NCBI GenBank assembly: GCA_027577415.1
Contig: JANBQS010000253.1
Span: 1-24,255, forward strand
Source of the DNA: Coemansia sp. RSA 922
Lineage: Eukaryota; Kickxellomycota; Kickxellomycetes; Kickxellales; Kickxellaceae
Length of the DNA: 24,255 nt
Direction of reading: 5' to 3'
The position numbers were made by a program, and so were the translations under genes. Below the pieces are notes generated by a model. It did not search any database. It had not been told where the DNA came from and was given only the letters and a program-made list of their open reading frames with translations. Of this stretch, positions 8,001-17,257 are shown one piece after another; positions within the stretch are counted from its first letter, which is position 1; every line of letters starts with the position of its first letter.

Positions 8001-11000
8001 TTACTGGCCAAAGTCGCTGGTCTTGACTAGCTGTGCAAACATTCCGTCTTTGGCAAGCAATTCTTCAGGTGTGCCAATTTCAGCAATGGTGCCCTTATCC
8101 ATGACGATAATGCGATCGCTGTTCATAATAGTTTCTAGGCGATGAGCAATGGTCAGAACAGTACAATCGCTAAACTCTTTGCGAATCAGCTCTTGAACGG
8201 ACTTGTCTGTCTCCAAATCGACATTGGCCGTGGCTTCATCAAGCACAATAATCTTGCGCTTGCGCATAATCACCCGACACAAGCCAAATAGCTGCTGCTG
8301 ACCACTACTAAAACTTCTAAAGCAGTTATCAACTGACTTATCCAATCCATTGAACTTGAGTTGTTCTATAGGGTCTAACGTTGTGGGCATCTTTTTTAGA
8401 ATAAATAGCATCACACGCTTAAGCCAGCCCGCATTTCGCCACTGTGCTCTTTTGTATGCTTGGTCTTCTTCGTACTCAAACTCCTCACTGCCATTGCTTG
8501 CAATCTCCTTGGATGAAACTAGTCCAGACAAGTTGCACTTTATCAATGACGCCCACACTTCTTCAACGTCAAACTGACTCAGTGGATCCAAATTCTTTCT
8601 AATGGACCCGCCAAACATTGACGACTCTTGAGGAATCATACCTAGTCGCGGTCTGTAATCTCCAACACCAAACTCTGAAATATCATGTCCATCAATCAAA
8701 ATTGAGCCGCTGGTATTCTTGTGAATCAATCTGAACAGCACCTTGGCCAGTGAAGACTTGCCAGCGCCAGTCCGTCCAACAATACCAATCTTCTCTTCGG
8801 GGTTAATGGTCAAGCTGACGTTCTTCAGAGCATAGTCAAGTTCTGCGCCGTACTTCATGCTGAAGTTGCGGAATTCAATTTTTCCATTAGGCGGCCATTG
8901 TGTAGATGGTCGGCAGCTATCAATTACGTATGGCGCCTCTACGTCACGCTCTGTTAGATTGCGGAATTCGTTTACTTTAGATAGGATGTATAATATCCGC
9001 TTGCGGAAATTAGTGACAGTATCGATTTCTTTCTTTAGTGCCTCAAAGTTCTGCTTGAATTCAGCAACATCGCCTGATTTTATATTATGACCACCAAGCT
9101 TTGACATGACAATATAGACATAGAGCATAGACGAATGTAGCACAGCATTGGTAATACGACTTATTAAGTCTTTTAAGCGAGAAACTGAGGAACTGACTCC
9201 GTTTAAACGAGTTGTGCTATCATCAAGCTTAACATAACTGTCTGTAAAATATGTCTCAACGCCAAACAGCCGAATCATTTGGGCCTTGTTAGATGTTTGA
9301 ACGACGTTTTTATAGTAGGCACGGTTTTCATCCTTAAAACAAGTAGAGAGCTCATTGTGTAGTGAGTCCAAATTTGCTTGCAATCCTTGCGACGAGAATA
9401 CAATCAATGGAACGCAAAGTAAAAGCCCAGGAGCGGTCTTTGCAATACGACATATCAATACTAAAGCATAAATGACACCCGAACAATTGTTAGTCAAAAA
9501 GTTAGGCGCGGATTTGGTAAATGTCTGGAGGGCACTACCATACTCTTGGGATATCATGCTTTCCTGTTTACTTTCAAAGTATGACAGTGGGGCAGATAGT
9601 AGACCACGATTAAGCATTTTGACAATCCCTTGCGTGTATTCCTTGTTAACCACCAAATTCATGGTGTATGACTGAAGTTTGCTTACCAAACTGCGGGATA
9701 CACCACTTACTATCTTTACACCAAAATATGTAAGCAGCGCGCTGTTGTGGGCCTCATTCGAATTGATGCCGGCTCTTAGTGTATCAAGTTGGTGCTTATT
9801 TAGCACAAACTGGAGCACATTGTCAAATAAAACTGTTAGCATAAGCGACCCGACCACTGGTAATCCACAAATACGAATAGCATACAAGGCGTTACTCAAG
9901 TGTGACCACTGCTTTTGAGGTTTAGAGTTATCGCTGGCACTAGTAATCAGTTTTGTGCTCTCACCAGTGGTGCTAGTCATTTGCTTGTCATTTGAAGCAG
10001 GTGTTGCCTGTAGCTCTTGGCTGGCATTGTCAACATCTTTCTGCTTGGGCTTTGTTTGTTTCTTAAACTTATATGCAGTGTGGGCTTGAGGTGTCTGCAC
10101 TTTAACCGAAACACGACCACCGTCCACAGTGGCAACTTGGTTGCAGAGTGGCAAAATGTTGTCTGCATTGGTAGTGACAAAACGCAGCTTATCGCCCAAC
10201 AGTCCAGTGCTCAAGATAATATTGTCCAGAACATGGCGCTTGACAATAGCATCCACTGCTGACAAAGGGTCATCCAAGAAATAGATGTCAGCCTTAGAAT
10301 ACACAGTTCTCGCCAAAGCCAGGCGAGCCCTCTGACCACCAGAGATATTCATGCCATTCTCGCCAATAACAGTCATATCACTTTTTGGCCACATCTCCAA
10401 GTCGTCTGTAAGCGCACAAGCATTCAACACTTTCCAGTAGTATTCTTCATCATATTCATGCCCAAAGAGAATATTTGCACGTAACGTGTCATTCATAATC
10501 CACGGCTGCTGCTCCAGGTATGCAATTTTGCCAACCAACCTTCCGGTTCCTTGCGTCATTTCTACCTCGCTGCACATGGCCAACAGTAGTGATGACTTTC
10601 CAGCACCAGTCTTGCCAACAATTGCCACCAATTCTCCAGCTCTAGCACTAAGTGTAACATCTGAAAGAACATTCTTAGCCTTATCTCCTGTTCCCCATGT
10701 AAAGCTACAACTATTTATCTCTATCAATGGGCCTGCTTCTGAAATAACTTTCAATTGAGGCAGTGAATTGACACATTCATTCTTAAATTGGGACTCTAAG
10801 TAATGGTTTAGACTGAACATTTCTTTAACCTGTAAAATCGCGAACCGTACCCCACCAATCTCGCTCTGCATATTTCGGAACAACATATCAATTTCAATAA
10901 CTTTGGCATTGGATATGCTTACATTTGCCAGTGACAATGAATTCACATATACACACAGGGCTGAAAACTGGCCAATACTGTCTACTAGTTGGGTTACTGT

Positions 11001-12287
11001 ATCCAGCATAACTATAAATGCCTGAACTATTGGCATATACCAAAGCCGACATTTACTGGGATTAGAATTTGGCGTGGGCTCTAAATTCGTAAACATATTC
11101 TCCCAAGCAAATATTTTTATGGCTTTTATACCCTTTGTTATGTCTTTGATATCTGAAGTACTGCCACCAAATTGTTCATGCGATGGAGAGCTGAACTTTC
11201 CCACAGAGAGAGATCGGACACCCTTAAATACAAGCCTAATTGCATATGGTAGTAAAATTGCAATCAGTGCGCTATATCCAAGTTGGCTGTATAGTACCCA
11301 GCCATTAAGTGACAAAGAGAATAAAGCGTTGAGAAGGTGTTGAATGGATTGATGAGTGGCTAATAAACGGCTAATACGTGCGTGATTATTACTATCGTTT
11401 GGTAGTTTTCTTAAACCAAGGCCCCGCAATGGCATGCGGAAAAGCTCAAGACTTAATGCACTTTGAGCTCTTCTCCTTTCCTTATTAAGAAATGCATTAG
11501 CAATACTAATTGGGTTGTTTAACATCTCTACAACCAGTACGCGACACATATCAGCTAATACCATATACATGCTGTAGTTGGAGAGATTTTCAACATTATG
11601 CATGATGCTGCCAGTTAGCTTAAGCCGGATTAAAGGTATAAATTGAAGCAGCAGTCCGACAATGTACACTGGAATCATTGGACGCCACATCATACGGTAG
11701 ATGGCACGCAAAATAAAATATGATTCATTGGTGTTGTATCTTAGTTCATCATATGCGGTACGCAACTGGAATCGTTTTGGAAGCGGCCAAATGTCATCCA
11801 GTGTAAGTTGGCGTAGCTTATGCAATTTCAAGAGGTGACGCTCCTGAGAAAAAGTGATTTGTTTAAAGGCTTGGTGTAGCAGGGCTTTGCTTGAGGCATC
11901 GAGGTTTGCCAGCATAAGAATACTGTGTAACAGAGCACATACTGCCCTGTTCCACACCTCGCTAGAACCATCCAAAGCCCGGTAAACACCCAGTAGGTGA
12001 AACACCTGGAACCAAATGTAGCCCGTTGTCGAGGAAGACAGAGCAACTGACATGAGCACGGCAGTTGAATAGAGATGGCCAGTCCAAGCTACAGACGAGT
12101 GGACAGCGAGTGCAGCAAGCACAGCACACACCAGAAGAGATGGTGTGTTGCCAAACCACTTGGATAGTGGTGTCTTATTTCGTAGGACTGCAAAGAGTGA
12201 CATGGCTACGACAGCAGCATCGGCAGCAGGGAGAGCAGAGCGCTGCAACACTGATGTTGCTAAATAAAAGTACTCCTGGATAATCAT
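8001..12287 (-). CDS. ABCC/MRP-type full ABC transporter, tandem copy 2
   Basis: The 1428-residue paralog of the 2660-6946 gene, with the same architecture and no intron. All catalytic motifs fall at the same residue numbers: GKTGAGKS 558, ISGGQ 648, IYFLDD 668, GRTGAGKS 1171, FSSGQQ 1326, catalytic Glu1351 and His1382. The NBD2 insertion is present and differs by only a few residues (Ala for Thr1286, Ile for Val1307). The membrane domains differ strongly, above all the second half of TMD1 and nearly all of TMD2, suggesting different substrates or transport directions; this is inference. The linker before TMD1 reads LDDIWPLP. The 5' flank is identical to copy 1, whereas the 3' side shows no homology past the stop codon. 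As in other ABCC proteins, the first ATP site appears degenerate (Asp at the catalytic position) and the second competent. Confidence 0.93.
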   Translation of the reverse strand: MIIQEYFYLATSVLQRSALPAADAAVVAMSLFAVLRNKTPLSKWFGNTPSLLVCAVLAALAVHSSVAWTGHLYSTAVLMSVALSSSTTGYIWFQVFHLLGVYRALDGSSEVWNRAVCALLHSILMLANLDASSKALLHQAFKQITFSQERHLLKLHKLRQLTLDDIWPLPKRFQLRTAYDELRYNTNESYFILRAIYRMMWRPMIPVYIVGLLLQFIPLIRLKLTGSIMHNVENLSNYSMYMVLADMCRVLVVEMLNNPISIANAFLNKERRRAQSALSLELFRMPLRGLGLRKLPNDSNNHARISRLLATHQSIQHLLNALFSLSLNGWVLYSQLGYSALIAILLPYAIRLVFKGVRSLSVGKFSSPSHEQFGGSTSDIKDITKGIKAIKIFAWENMFTNLEPTPNSNPSKCRLWYMPIVQAFIVMLDTVTQLVDSIGQFSALCVYVNSLSLANVSISNAKVIEIDMLFRNMQSEIGGVRFAILQVKEMFSLNHYLESQFKNECVNSLPQLKVISEAGPLIEINSCSFTWGTGDKAKNVLSDVTLSARAGELVAIVGKTGAGKSSLLLAMCSEVEMTQGTGRLVGKIAYLEQQPWIMNDTLRANILFGHEYDEEYYWKVLNACALTDDLEMWPKSDMTVIGENGMNISGGQRARLALARTVYSKADIYFLDDPLSAVDAIVKRHVLDNIILSTGLLGDKLRFVTTNADNILPLCNQVATVDGGRVSVKVQTPQAHTAYKFKKQTKPKQKDVDNASQELQATPASNDKQMTSTTGESTKLITSASDNSKPQKQWSHLSNALYAIRICGLPVVGSLMLTVLFDNVLQFVLNKHQLDTLRAGINSNEAHNSALLTYFGVKIVSGVSRSLVSKLQSYTMNLVVNKEYTQGIVKMLNRGLLSAPLSYFESKQESMISQEYGSALQTFTKSAPNFLTNNCSGVIYALVLICRIAKTAPGLLLCVPLIVFSSQGLQANLDSLHNELSTCFKDENRAYYKNVVQTSNKAQMIRLFGVETYFTDSYVKLDDSTTRLNGVSSSVSRLKDLISRITNAVLHSSMLYVYIVMSKLGGHNIKSGDVAEFKQNFEALKKEIDTVTNFRKRILYILSKVNEFRNLTERDVEAPYVIDSCRPSTQWPPNGKIEFRNFSMKYGAELDYALKNVSLTINPEEKIGIVGRTGAGKSSLAKVLFRLIHKNTSGSILIDGHDISEFGVGDYRPRLGMIPQESSMFGGSIRKNLDPLSQFDVEEVWASLIKCNLSGLVSSKEIASNGSEEFEYEEDQAYKRAQWRNAGWLKRVMLFILKKMPTTLDPIEQLKFNGLDKSVDNCFRSFSSGQQQLFGLCRVIMRKRKIIVLDEATANVDLETDKSVQELIRKEFSDCTVLTIAHRLETIMNSDRIIVMDKGTIAEIGTPEELLAKDGMFAQLVKTSDFGQ

Positions 12288-12475
12288 TGAAAAACACTAG
12301 AAGCATCTAGGTGGCCAAGAAATGGAGTGAAGAAAAATAGAGCGAAGAAGAATAGTCGGTTTTCTTGCCAGTAGCAGGCATGCCTTTTAGCTGAAAAGTG
12401 TGCCCACACCTTTAGTTGGCGAAAGGAGGGAAGGGTTCTACGGCATCAACAAAAGAAGAGAAAAGAGTGCTTTGA
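12288..12475 (-). promoter_or_regulatory. 5' flank of ABC copy 2, identical to that of copy 1
   Basis: Exact match to 6947-7134. Beyond 12475 the two flanks differ by substitutions and a small indel, then lose homology at about 12560. Confidence 0.6.
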
Positions 12476-12560
12476 AGAAAGAAATAAAGCTCCTTTGACC
12501 AGCAAGTCTCCACTATATTGCCCATGCAGCCATCCAATTGCTTAATACTCTGGAGATCAG

Positions 12561-13449
12561 ACTGATCCTGCTCAATTAGCATGCAAGAAATGACAATAAA
12601 AAAGCTACTTCGTTAATATCTTACATAATGGGGCTAAGTATGCTAGATGTACTTGCAAAAAAATCCTAAGCAGCTCCTTTAGTTTATTTAGTTCTATTTG
12701 CTGACAGCCGAAAGCCACGGATAAGCCTTGCTATAGGTTATCGCCATAGTACATAGTACTGAAAATATCTTTGATGCGATATCGGCAGAACGTATTGCTA
12801 AAGACTCAAACTGTGTCATCAGAAATCCTTGAACTGTGCACCAAGCAAGGGATAATGATCATGGGCAGTGCCGTGGGAAACCAAGGCTTGAACTTTACTG
12901 AACTACCTCCTGTGCCCACGATCGTCTTACGTTAGGAGTAGTTTACTAATTATTCTAGTAACAAATATCTTTGGCTGTATGCCATGCAAACATAGATATT
13001 AGCTATTCATTGGTTTAACTTTATTGTCTTTTTGGTGCAGCCTCACCAGTGAGAAATTTTTTTTTTTTGGAAAACCTCTGCGCTTCCCGGGCAGTGGTAG
13101 AATTCAACTGTCACCAGAGGTGACAAATAAGTGTTCATGGTAACGTAATAGACTTTAAATCGCGCACAAGTGATTATGTCAGAGCTGGAAATACGTTGCT
13201 CTAACTCGTCATCCGCTAGCTTGGCCGAGTTCGGCTTTGCCAGTCGGATGTTTTGTCACTTTCAAAGGATTTATTTTCTTTGGGCGCACTTTTTGGACTC
13301 TTTTTTTTCCGTGGCAGTCAAGGGTCCTTTGCAAATGGCCGTCAAAGAAAATTGTGCTTTGAAGGAAAGGGTTCGCCGCTTCCAAGGTGCTTGACTGGAG
13401 GGTTATTTTTTTTCTCTTTTTTTGCAAAAAAAAGTTTCCCGGTAACGAC
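12561..13449. other. Non-coding stretch between ABC copy 2 and the orphan gene
   Basis: No supportable gene. The stretch contains AT-rich DNA, a 12-base T run at about 13057-13068 followed by a small inverted repeat (13074-13124), and T-rich stretches from 13290. Short frames at 13170-13522 overlap each other on both strands and have no motif. Confidence 0.5.
13074..13124. repeat. Small inverted repeat with tRNA-Gly-like word
   Basis: ACCTCTG (13074-13080) pairs with CAGAGGT (13115-13121) across a 34-base interior. An alternative hairpin GTCACC-AGA-GGTGAC (13110-13124) overlaps it. The interior holds CAGTGGTAGAATTC, a word also found in eukaryotic tRNA-Gly D-arms. The rest does not fold as a tRNA. 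Confidence 0.4.
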
Positions 13450-13456
13450 TATAAAA
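13450..13456 (+). promoter_or_regulatory. TATA box of the orphan gene
   Basis: TATAAAA lies 92 bases before the ATG at 13548, after T-rich and A-rich tracts. The leader ends in pyrimidines and CCTTAG just before the ATG, so a 5'-leader intron starting at GTATTT (about 13484) is possible but not needed for the coding frame. Confidence 0.45.
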
Positions 13457-13547
13457 TGGGCAGCTGTCGCTTCCACCATTGAAGGTATTTTTTGTCCAAC
13501 ACTTTTTATCGCCTTTTTTTAGCAACCTTCACTTGTTTCTCCTTAGC

Positions 13548-13949
13548 ATGAATCCAACAAATTCGGGAAATATTTGCATTTTTAAACCAGGGGATAAGCT
13601 GGGTGACACCGTTCCTAAAGGAACACCATTCAGGGATGTCGAGGCCAAGGCTCGTAAGAGTTTTGGCATGACTAATGACCACCATATATATTATGCTATT
13701 TGGAGAGACTGTAGCTATGACAATAGGATTAAAGATGAAAATGGTATGTATGTGGATACCCCAGAACTACTCGAGTCAATAATGTACTATGTTGTTGCTA
13801 CGACAAATGAATTTGAGCGTTGGAAGAATAATTATGCGAAATCTATAGAAGGTTTCCTACAATTTATTTACATGAGGCCTGGGGAAGTAATCGATTACGA
13901 AGAATTTTTGAGTGCTTGGAAAATATTTATAAACGACAGTGCCGAATAA
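13548..13949 (+). CDS. Small hypothetical protein (133 residues)
   Basis: I do not recognise this protein. It starts MNPTNSGNICIFKPGDKLGD and ends in an acidic KIFINDSAE. It is soluble, with no signal peptide or membrane segment. The first ~85 residues alternate short hydrophobic strands with one amphipathic helix (FRDVEAKARKSFGM), then HHIYYAIWRD and SIMYYVV strands, which would fit a ubiquitin-like or PB1-like beta-grasp. The last ~45 residues look helical, rich in aromatic and acidic residues. The fold idea is inference only. An upstream extension of the same frame (from 13479) lacks an ATG and is T-rich leader, so 13548 is the preferred start. A TATA box lies upstream. The composition is natural for a protein and A+T-richer than the housekeeping genes downstream. 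Confidence 0.6.
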   Translation: MNPTNSGNICIFKPGDKLGDTVPKGTPFRDVEAKARKSFGMTNDHHIYYAIWRDCSYDNRIKDENGMYVDTPELLESIMYYVVATTNEFERWKNNYAKSIEGFLQFIYMRPGEVIDYEEFLSAWKIFINDSAE

Positions 13950-14474
13950 CACGGAGAAACTATCATATGACAGCTAACACATCTTACAAACGTGCTCGCA
14001 CCAGTACCAAGTAATTAACTACTAGTAGTCACTAGACTCCCTTATTATAGCTATCTGTATAGTTATCGCGTGTAACATGCGGTATACACTTTTAGCTCAG
14101 TTTTAGCCCACCACATTTACCAACATTACATTTCATCTATCTAACGGCAATAGCTGGGGCCTTCTTAGAATACCTCTTATTACTTTTAATACATATATGT
14201 TTGAATTTTTTTTATTAGATAATATTAGTTACTTTTTACGCAAGACATACACTATGCTAGCCGATGGTAAATATAGTTGGATTTAGAGAGGCCAGTTTGT
14301 TGAGAGAAATTTTGCAGCTACGATTTTCTATTCGTTTCTTCGCACAATGTCCGAAATAGCCAACGAGTACTTGACATTGTTTCAATGTAGAGACACTTGA
14401 GTGTGGGTAATTTGCTTTCTTGTCTTTGCGTTCTCCGAGAGGTTAGCGTTTGTGTAGATATCTATATCAGTAGC
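13950..14474. other. AT-rich intergenic stretch
   Basis: No open frame of interest on either strand. The sequence is AT-rich, with several T runs after 14200. It separates the orphan gene from the minus-strand relic. Confidence 0.5.
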
Positions 14475-14951
14475 TCATGAGTTGACATTCATATACTGAG
14501 CGATCTTGAAGGCCTCGACCTTTTCTTCAACTATTTTGTTTACCATATTCCTCTGCTTGTTGCACGTGTCAATAAGCGTAGCGCAAAGCTTGGCTAGTAA
14601 GCAGGCTACTTACTTTATCTGGCTCCTACTTGCCTTTGGTCTATTAAGCATGGTGCCAATGAGCTCTCCTCCATATGCAGCCATAGTCGCTGCTTGACTG
14701 AGGGCTTTTCCATATTGAGGTCACTTTTTTATAGTATCAGTTCCTGCGCTGGTAATGGCTGCCCCACAACTACCCGTGAAGGTAAGCGGAGCAAAGACTG
14801 TGTTTCCAGATTGATACCATTCACACAGCTTTTCCCATGTCGACCTGAACGAGCCAGTGTCTTGTCTAATTCCGTCCAGGCGAGCTTGAGTGAGTAGCTC
14901 GATAATGTTGTTGTTATGTGCTGGCCTAACGGCTCGATTTGGCGTCACCAT
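14475..14951 (-). pseudogene. Broken, unrecognised minus-strand gene
   Basis: From an ATG at 14951 the minus strand reads 76 protein-like residues (HNNNIIELLTQARLDGIRQ, later STWEKLCEWYQSGNTVF), then a TGA at 14721-14723. The same frame continues as PQYGKALSQAATMAAYGGEL and IGTMLNRPK. A C-terminal piece, NMVNKIVEEKVEAFKIAQYM followed by NVNS and a stop, lies at 14475-14550 in another frame. It could be joined by a short intron (GTAAGT donor at 14613, or a GC-type donor just before) ending near 14552. Upstream of the ATG a different frame reads AAASATLGAGKKVDIKHGD, suggesting a further frameshift or lost exon. I cannot name the family. The in-frame stop and missing 5' end make a relic more likely than a working gene. 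Confidence 0.4.
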
Positions 14952-15151
14952 GCTTTATATCAACTTTTTTGCCAGCTCCAAGTGTGGCCGATGCTGCTGC
15001 GGAAACAGCCAAACAATAAGCCCTATCAGTCAATGGGTTTAAAAGAAAGCAAACAAGGGTAAAGAGGGATATAAACTAGAGAGTAAAAAAATAAATTGAG
15101 AACCTGAAAGAAAGCAAAAGAGCCTAATAGAAATATTGATGTCTTGAAAAG

Positions 15152-15159
15152 TGACGTAA
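15152..15159. promoter_or_regulatory. ATF/CREB-like site TGACGTAA
   Basis: The bZIP-type word TGACGTAA lies 157 bases before the ATG of the F-box-like gene. The same word occurs before the Vam7-like gene. Binding is inferred from the motif only. Confidence 0.3.
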
Positions 15160-15315
15160 TGTCAACGGTGGCTTGGTCGCTGCCAATTGATTTTTCTATG
15201 CGGTTCCATTGATTTTTTTTTGGATGTCAATTTTTCTTCCTTACAGTGTGAGCTTTCTCTTCTCTTTATTTCCAACTCTACAGTTTTTATTTTGTTGCTT
15301 GCTTGGTCAACAAAA

Positions 15316-17070
15316 ATGCAAAATCTATCGCTCTTCCAGCTTCTCCCACACCACGTCGTTCAGATGGTGGTGAACCATCTGGTTGGCAGCTCTCGGCTTA
15401 TATCTGCCCGCGTCACTCCCAAGACTGAAGAACACAAGCTGCTCCTGTTGCCGCTAATGCAGGTCTGTCAAAACTTTCGGGTCATTGCCTCGGTGAGCTT
15501 TTACAGAGCCAACACGGTGAAGTTCTGCGGCAGCAGTTATCATGACAATGAGGCGACGGAGTACCACTGGACACATCGCCTTCGAAAGTTCTACCGCAAT
15601 ACGCACCACTTGGCTCAAGAGGTGCGTATAATACTGGACAAGCCGGGCGTCTTTTATGGCCAGGTTCTGGATGGGTTATCGAAAGTACCCTGCAAAGACT
15701 GTACGTTTTCACAAGCCCGCAAGCTCAAGTTCGTTTTCTATGCATCTCTTGCTCAAAAGATGGATTGCTATGGCGAGCGGCGTGGAGAGCCAGCGCAGCC
15801 GTGGCAATTGCGAATGCAGCGACAAAAAGTGCTAGCATACGAAGCGGGTAAAACATCCGAGATAGATGCGAATATCAGCGCGTTTATAGAGCGGATCAAG
15901 CAGATGGCGCCCATGGTTCGCGAAATCGAGGTAGAGTGTGGAGAGATCTATGTCGACAAGTACCCAGAGACAGAGTACTTCAAAACGTTGTTGGTACGGC
16001 TCTTCCAGCTTACTCCTCGCGTTGTTCACCGGATTCGCGACGAAGCTGCGCCGGTTGATCTTTTGGCGGATGGTATCTTCAACTTGGTGCACATCGACAT
16101 TGAATCCCAAAATATCGATCCTATTGCGCAAATGGCACGACAAAGCGCGATGACACTGCAGTATCTTGTCATCGAGACTCGCGGGTATGGAGACGCCACG
16201 GGCCTTATCAGGGATGCTGACGACGATTACATAGAGTACCCCCGATTGCGAGTGTTGAAGCTAGAGCATTATTCCGGGAAGTTTATGGACGGAAAGCCGG
16301 TGTTTCCCGATGCAGCGCCGTTTCCTAGTCTTCGGGTTTTAAGGATAAGCGACTATCCGTTTGGCGACGATGTAGTTTTCAGAGGAAACGCAGCTACGCT
16401 TGAATACCTAGATTTGGAGGCCGATAGCGAGATCATGGAGATGTTCAAGGAACGCAGTTTGTTTACTCCAACCAGCCACCCAAAACTGCAGTATGTCAAG
16501 CTTGAGTGCGACTTAGGATCTGCACCATATCTATTTGCTACGGACACGGCTTACTTTCAGTTTCTACTAAACGTTGGACCTAGCGCGGCTGTGCGGGGGT
16601 TTTCCCGTATACATTCGGCGTCCAGAATTTCTGCTGCTCTTTCGCTACTTGGTGATTATCCCAGCATCCAGGTTCTGTGCTTGCCCGATACATGCCTGTC
16701 GCTCTGGGACGCCATTACCATCATCAAGTCGCTCCCGTATCTATCGGATCTGCATAGTGCACTCCCTGTTCTAGGTATGCCACCTAGCAAAGTTGCCGAG
16801 GACGAGCTCCCCGCTTATACGATCGCAAAATATACACAAATGAGTAAGCGATTCCGATGCTGGCATCTCACCCTTATGTCAGAGACCCCCTTCAAAGAGG
16901 CTATAAACTGTGTGCTGTTGCTGGCACTGATATGCTCGAACTTTGACTTGTGTGACCCGCCTAAGGACGTGTACACTAGGGGTTTTATGGATCAACTTGA
17001 GAAGGCCATTGATTCGGATGGATTCAAAAGCTATGCACCTCGCCTGCGCCGCCTACTGTTTACTAAATAG
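15316..17070 (+). CDS. F-box-like / leucine-rich-repeat-like protein (584 residues)
   Basis: The open frame extends upstream to 15187, but the first ATG is at 15316 and gives MQNLSLFQLLPHHVVQMVVN, an F-box-like opening (about residues 4-40). The frame upstream of it is T-rich leader. The following ~540 residues include regularly spaced hydrophobic segments such as LEYLDLEADSE, LQYVKLEC and LRVLKLEHY, which look like irregular leucine-rich repeats. Proteins of this layout form large, fast-evolving families in kickxellomycete fungi; this is from general knowledge and was not searched. F-box proteins recruit substrates to SCF ubiquitin ligases through Skp1, but the F-box here is weak and that role is inferred. 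The frame is intact, with no intron needed. The neighbouring FunK1 relic is convergent. Confidence 0.75.
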   Translation: MQNLSLFQLLPHHVVQMVVNHLVGSSRLISARVTPKTEEHKLLLLPLMQVCQNFRVIASVSFYRANTVKFCGSSYHDNEATEYHWTHRLRKFYRNTHHLAQEVRIILDKPGVFYGQVLDGLSKVPCKDCTFSQARKLKFVFYASLAQKMDCYGERRGEPAQPWQLRMQRQKVLAYEAGKTSEIDANISAFIERIKQMAPMVREIEVECGEIYVDKYPETEYFKTLLVRLFQLTPRVVHRIRDEAAPVDLLADGIFNLVHIDIESQNIDPIAQMARQSAMTLQYLVIETRGYGDATGLIRDADDDYIEYPRLRVLKLEHYSGKFMDGKPVFPDAAPFPSLRVLRISDYPFGDDVVFRGNAATLEYLDLEADSEIMEMFKERSLFTPTSHPKLQYVKLECDLGSAPYLFATDTAYFQFLLNVGPSAAVRGFSRIHSASRISAALSLLGDYPSIQVLCLPDTCLSLWDAITIIKSLPYLSDLHSALPVLGMPPSKVAEDELPAYTIAKYTQMSKRFRCWHLTLMSETPFKEAINCVLLLALICSNFDLCDPPKDVYTRGFMDQLEKAIDSDGFKSYAPRLRRLLFTK

Positions 17071-17257
17071 CCGACTAGAGTTTTCAGTAATATTCCGTTA
17101 GCATGTCTATCGCCATTATTCTTATCAGTTGGCCTTGTGAGCTAGATTGCTCCGCTCATTAAGCATATAGGGATCAGAGCAAAAAATGGTGTCTCTGATA
17201 TCAATTGTTAAAGGCCCAATGCATATGTCAGTGAACAGGTAGGCTTTGTTTTGGTAT

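Larger units (their letters stand above)
8001..12560 (-). repeat. Tandem duplication unit, copy 2
   Basis: Direct-orientation partner of 2660-7230. The spacer between the units (about 7231-8000) carries the Nudix pseudogene and has no counterpart beyond 12560, so one flank has been lost or the duplication did not include it. Confidence 0.9.

Noticed and set aside
13091..13104. Possible tRNA-Gly gene from the CAGTGGTAGAATTC word
   Set aside because: The acceptor, anticodon and T arms cannot be formed, and the enclosing stem spans only 48 bases, too short for a tRNA.
14506..14697. Plus-strand frame that looks like a signal peptide protein
   Set aside because: It starts at TTG, has no ATG, and lies antisense to the more protein-like minus-strand relic.
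15187..15315. N-terminal extension of the F-box-like protein
   Set aside because: It begins at TTG with no ATG and the translated leader is a T-run-derived hydrophobic stretch. The conserved opening starts at the ATG at 15316.
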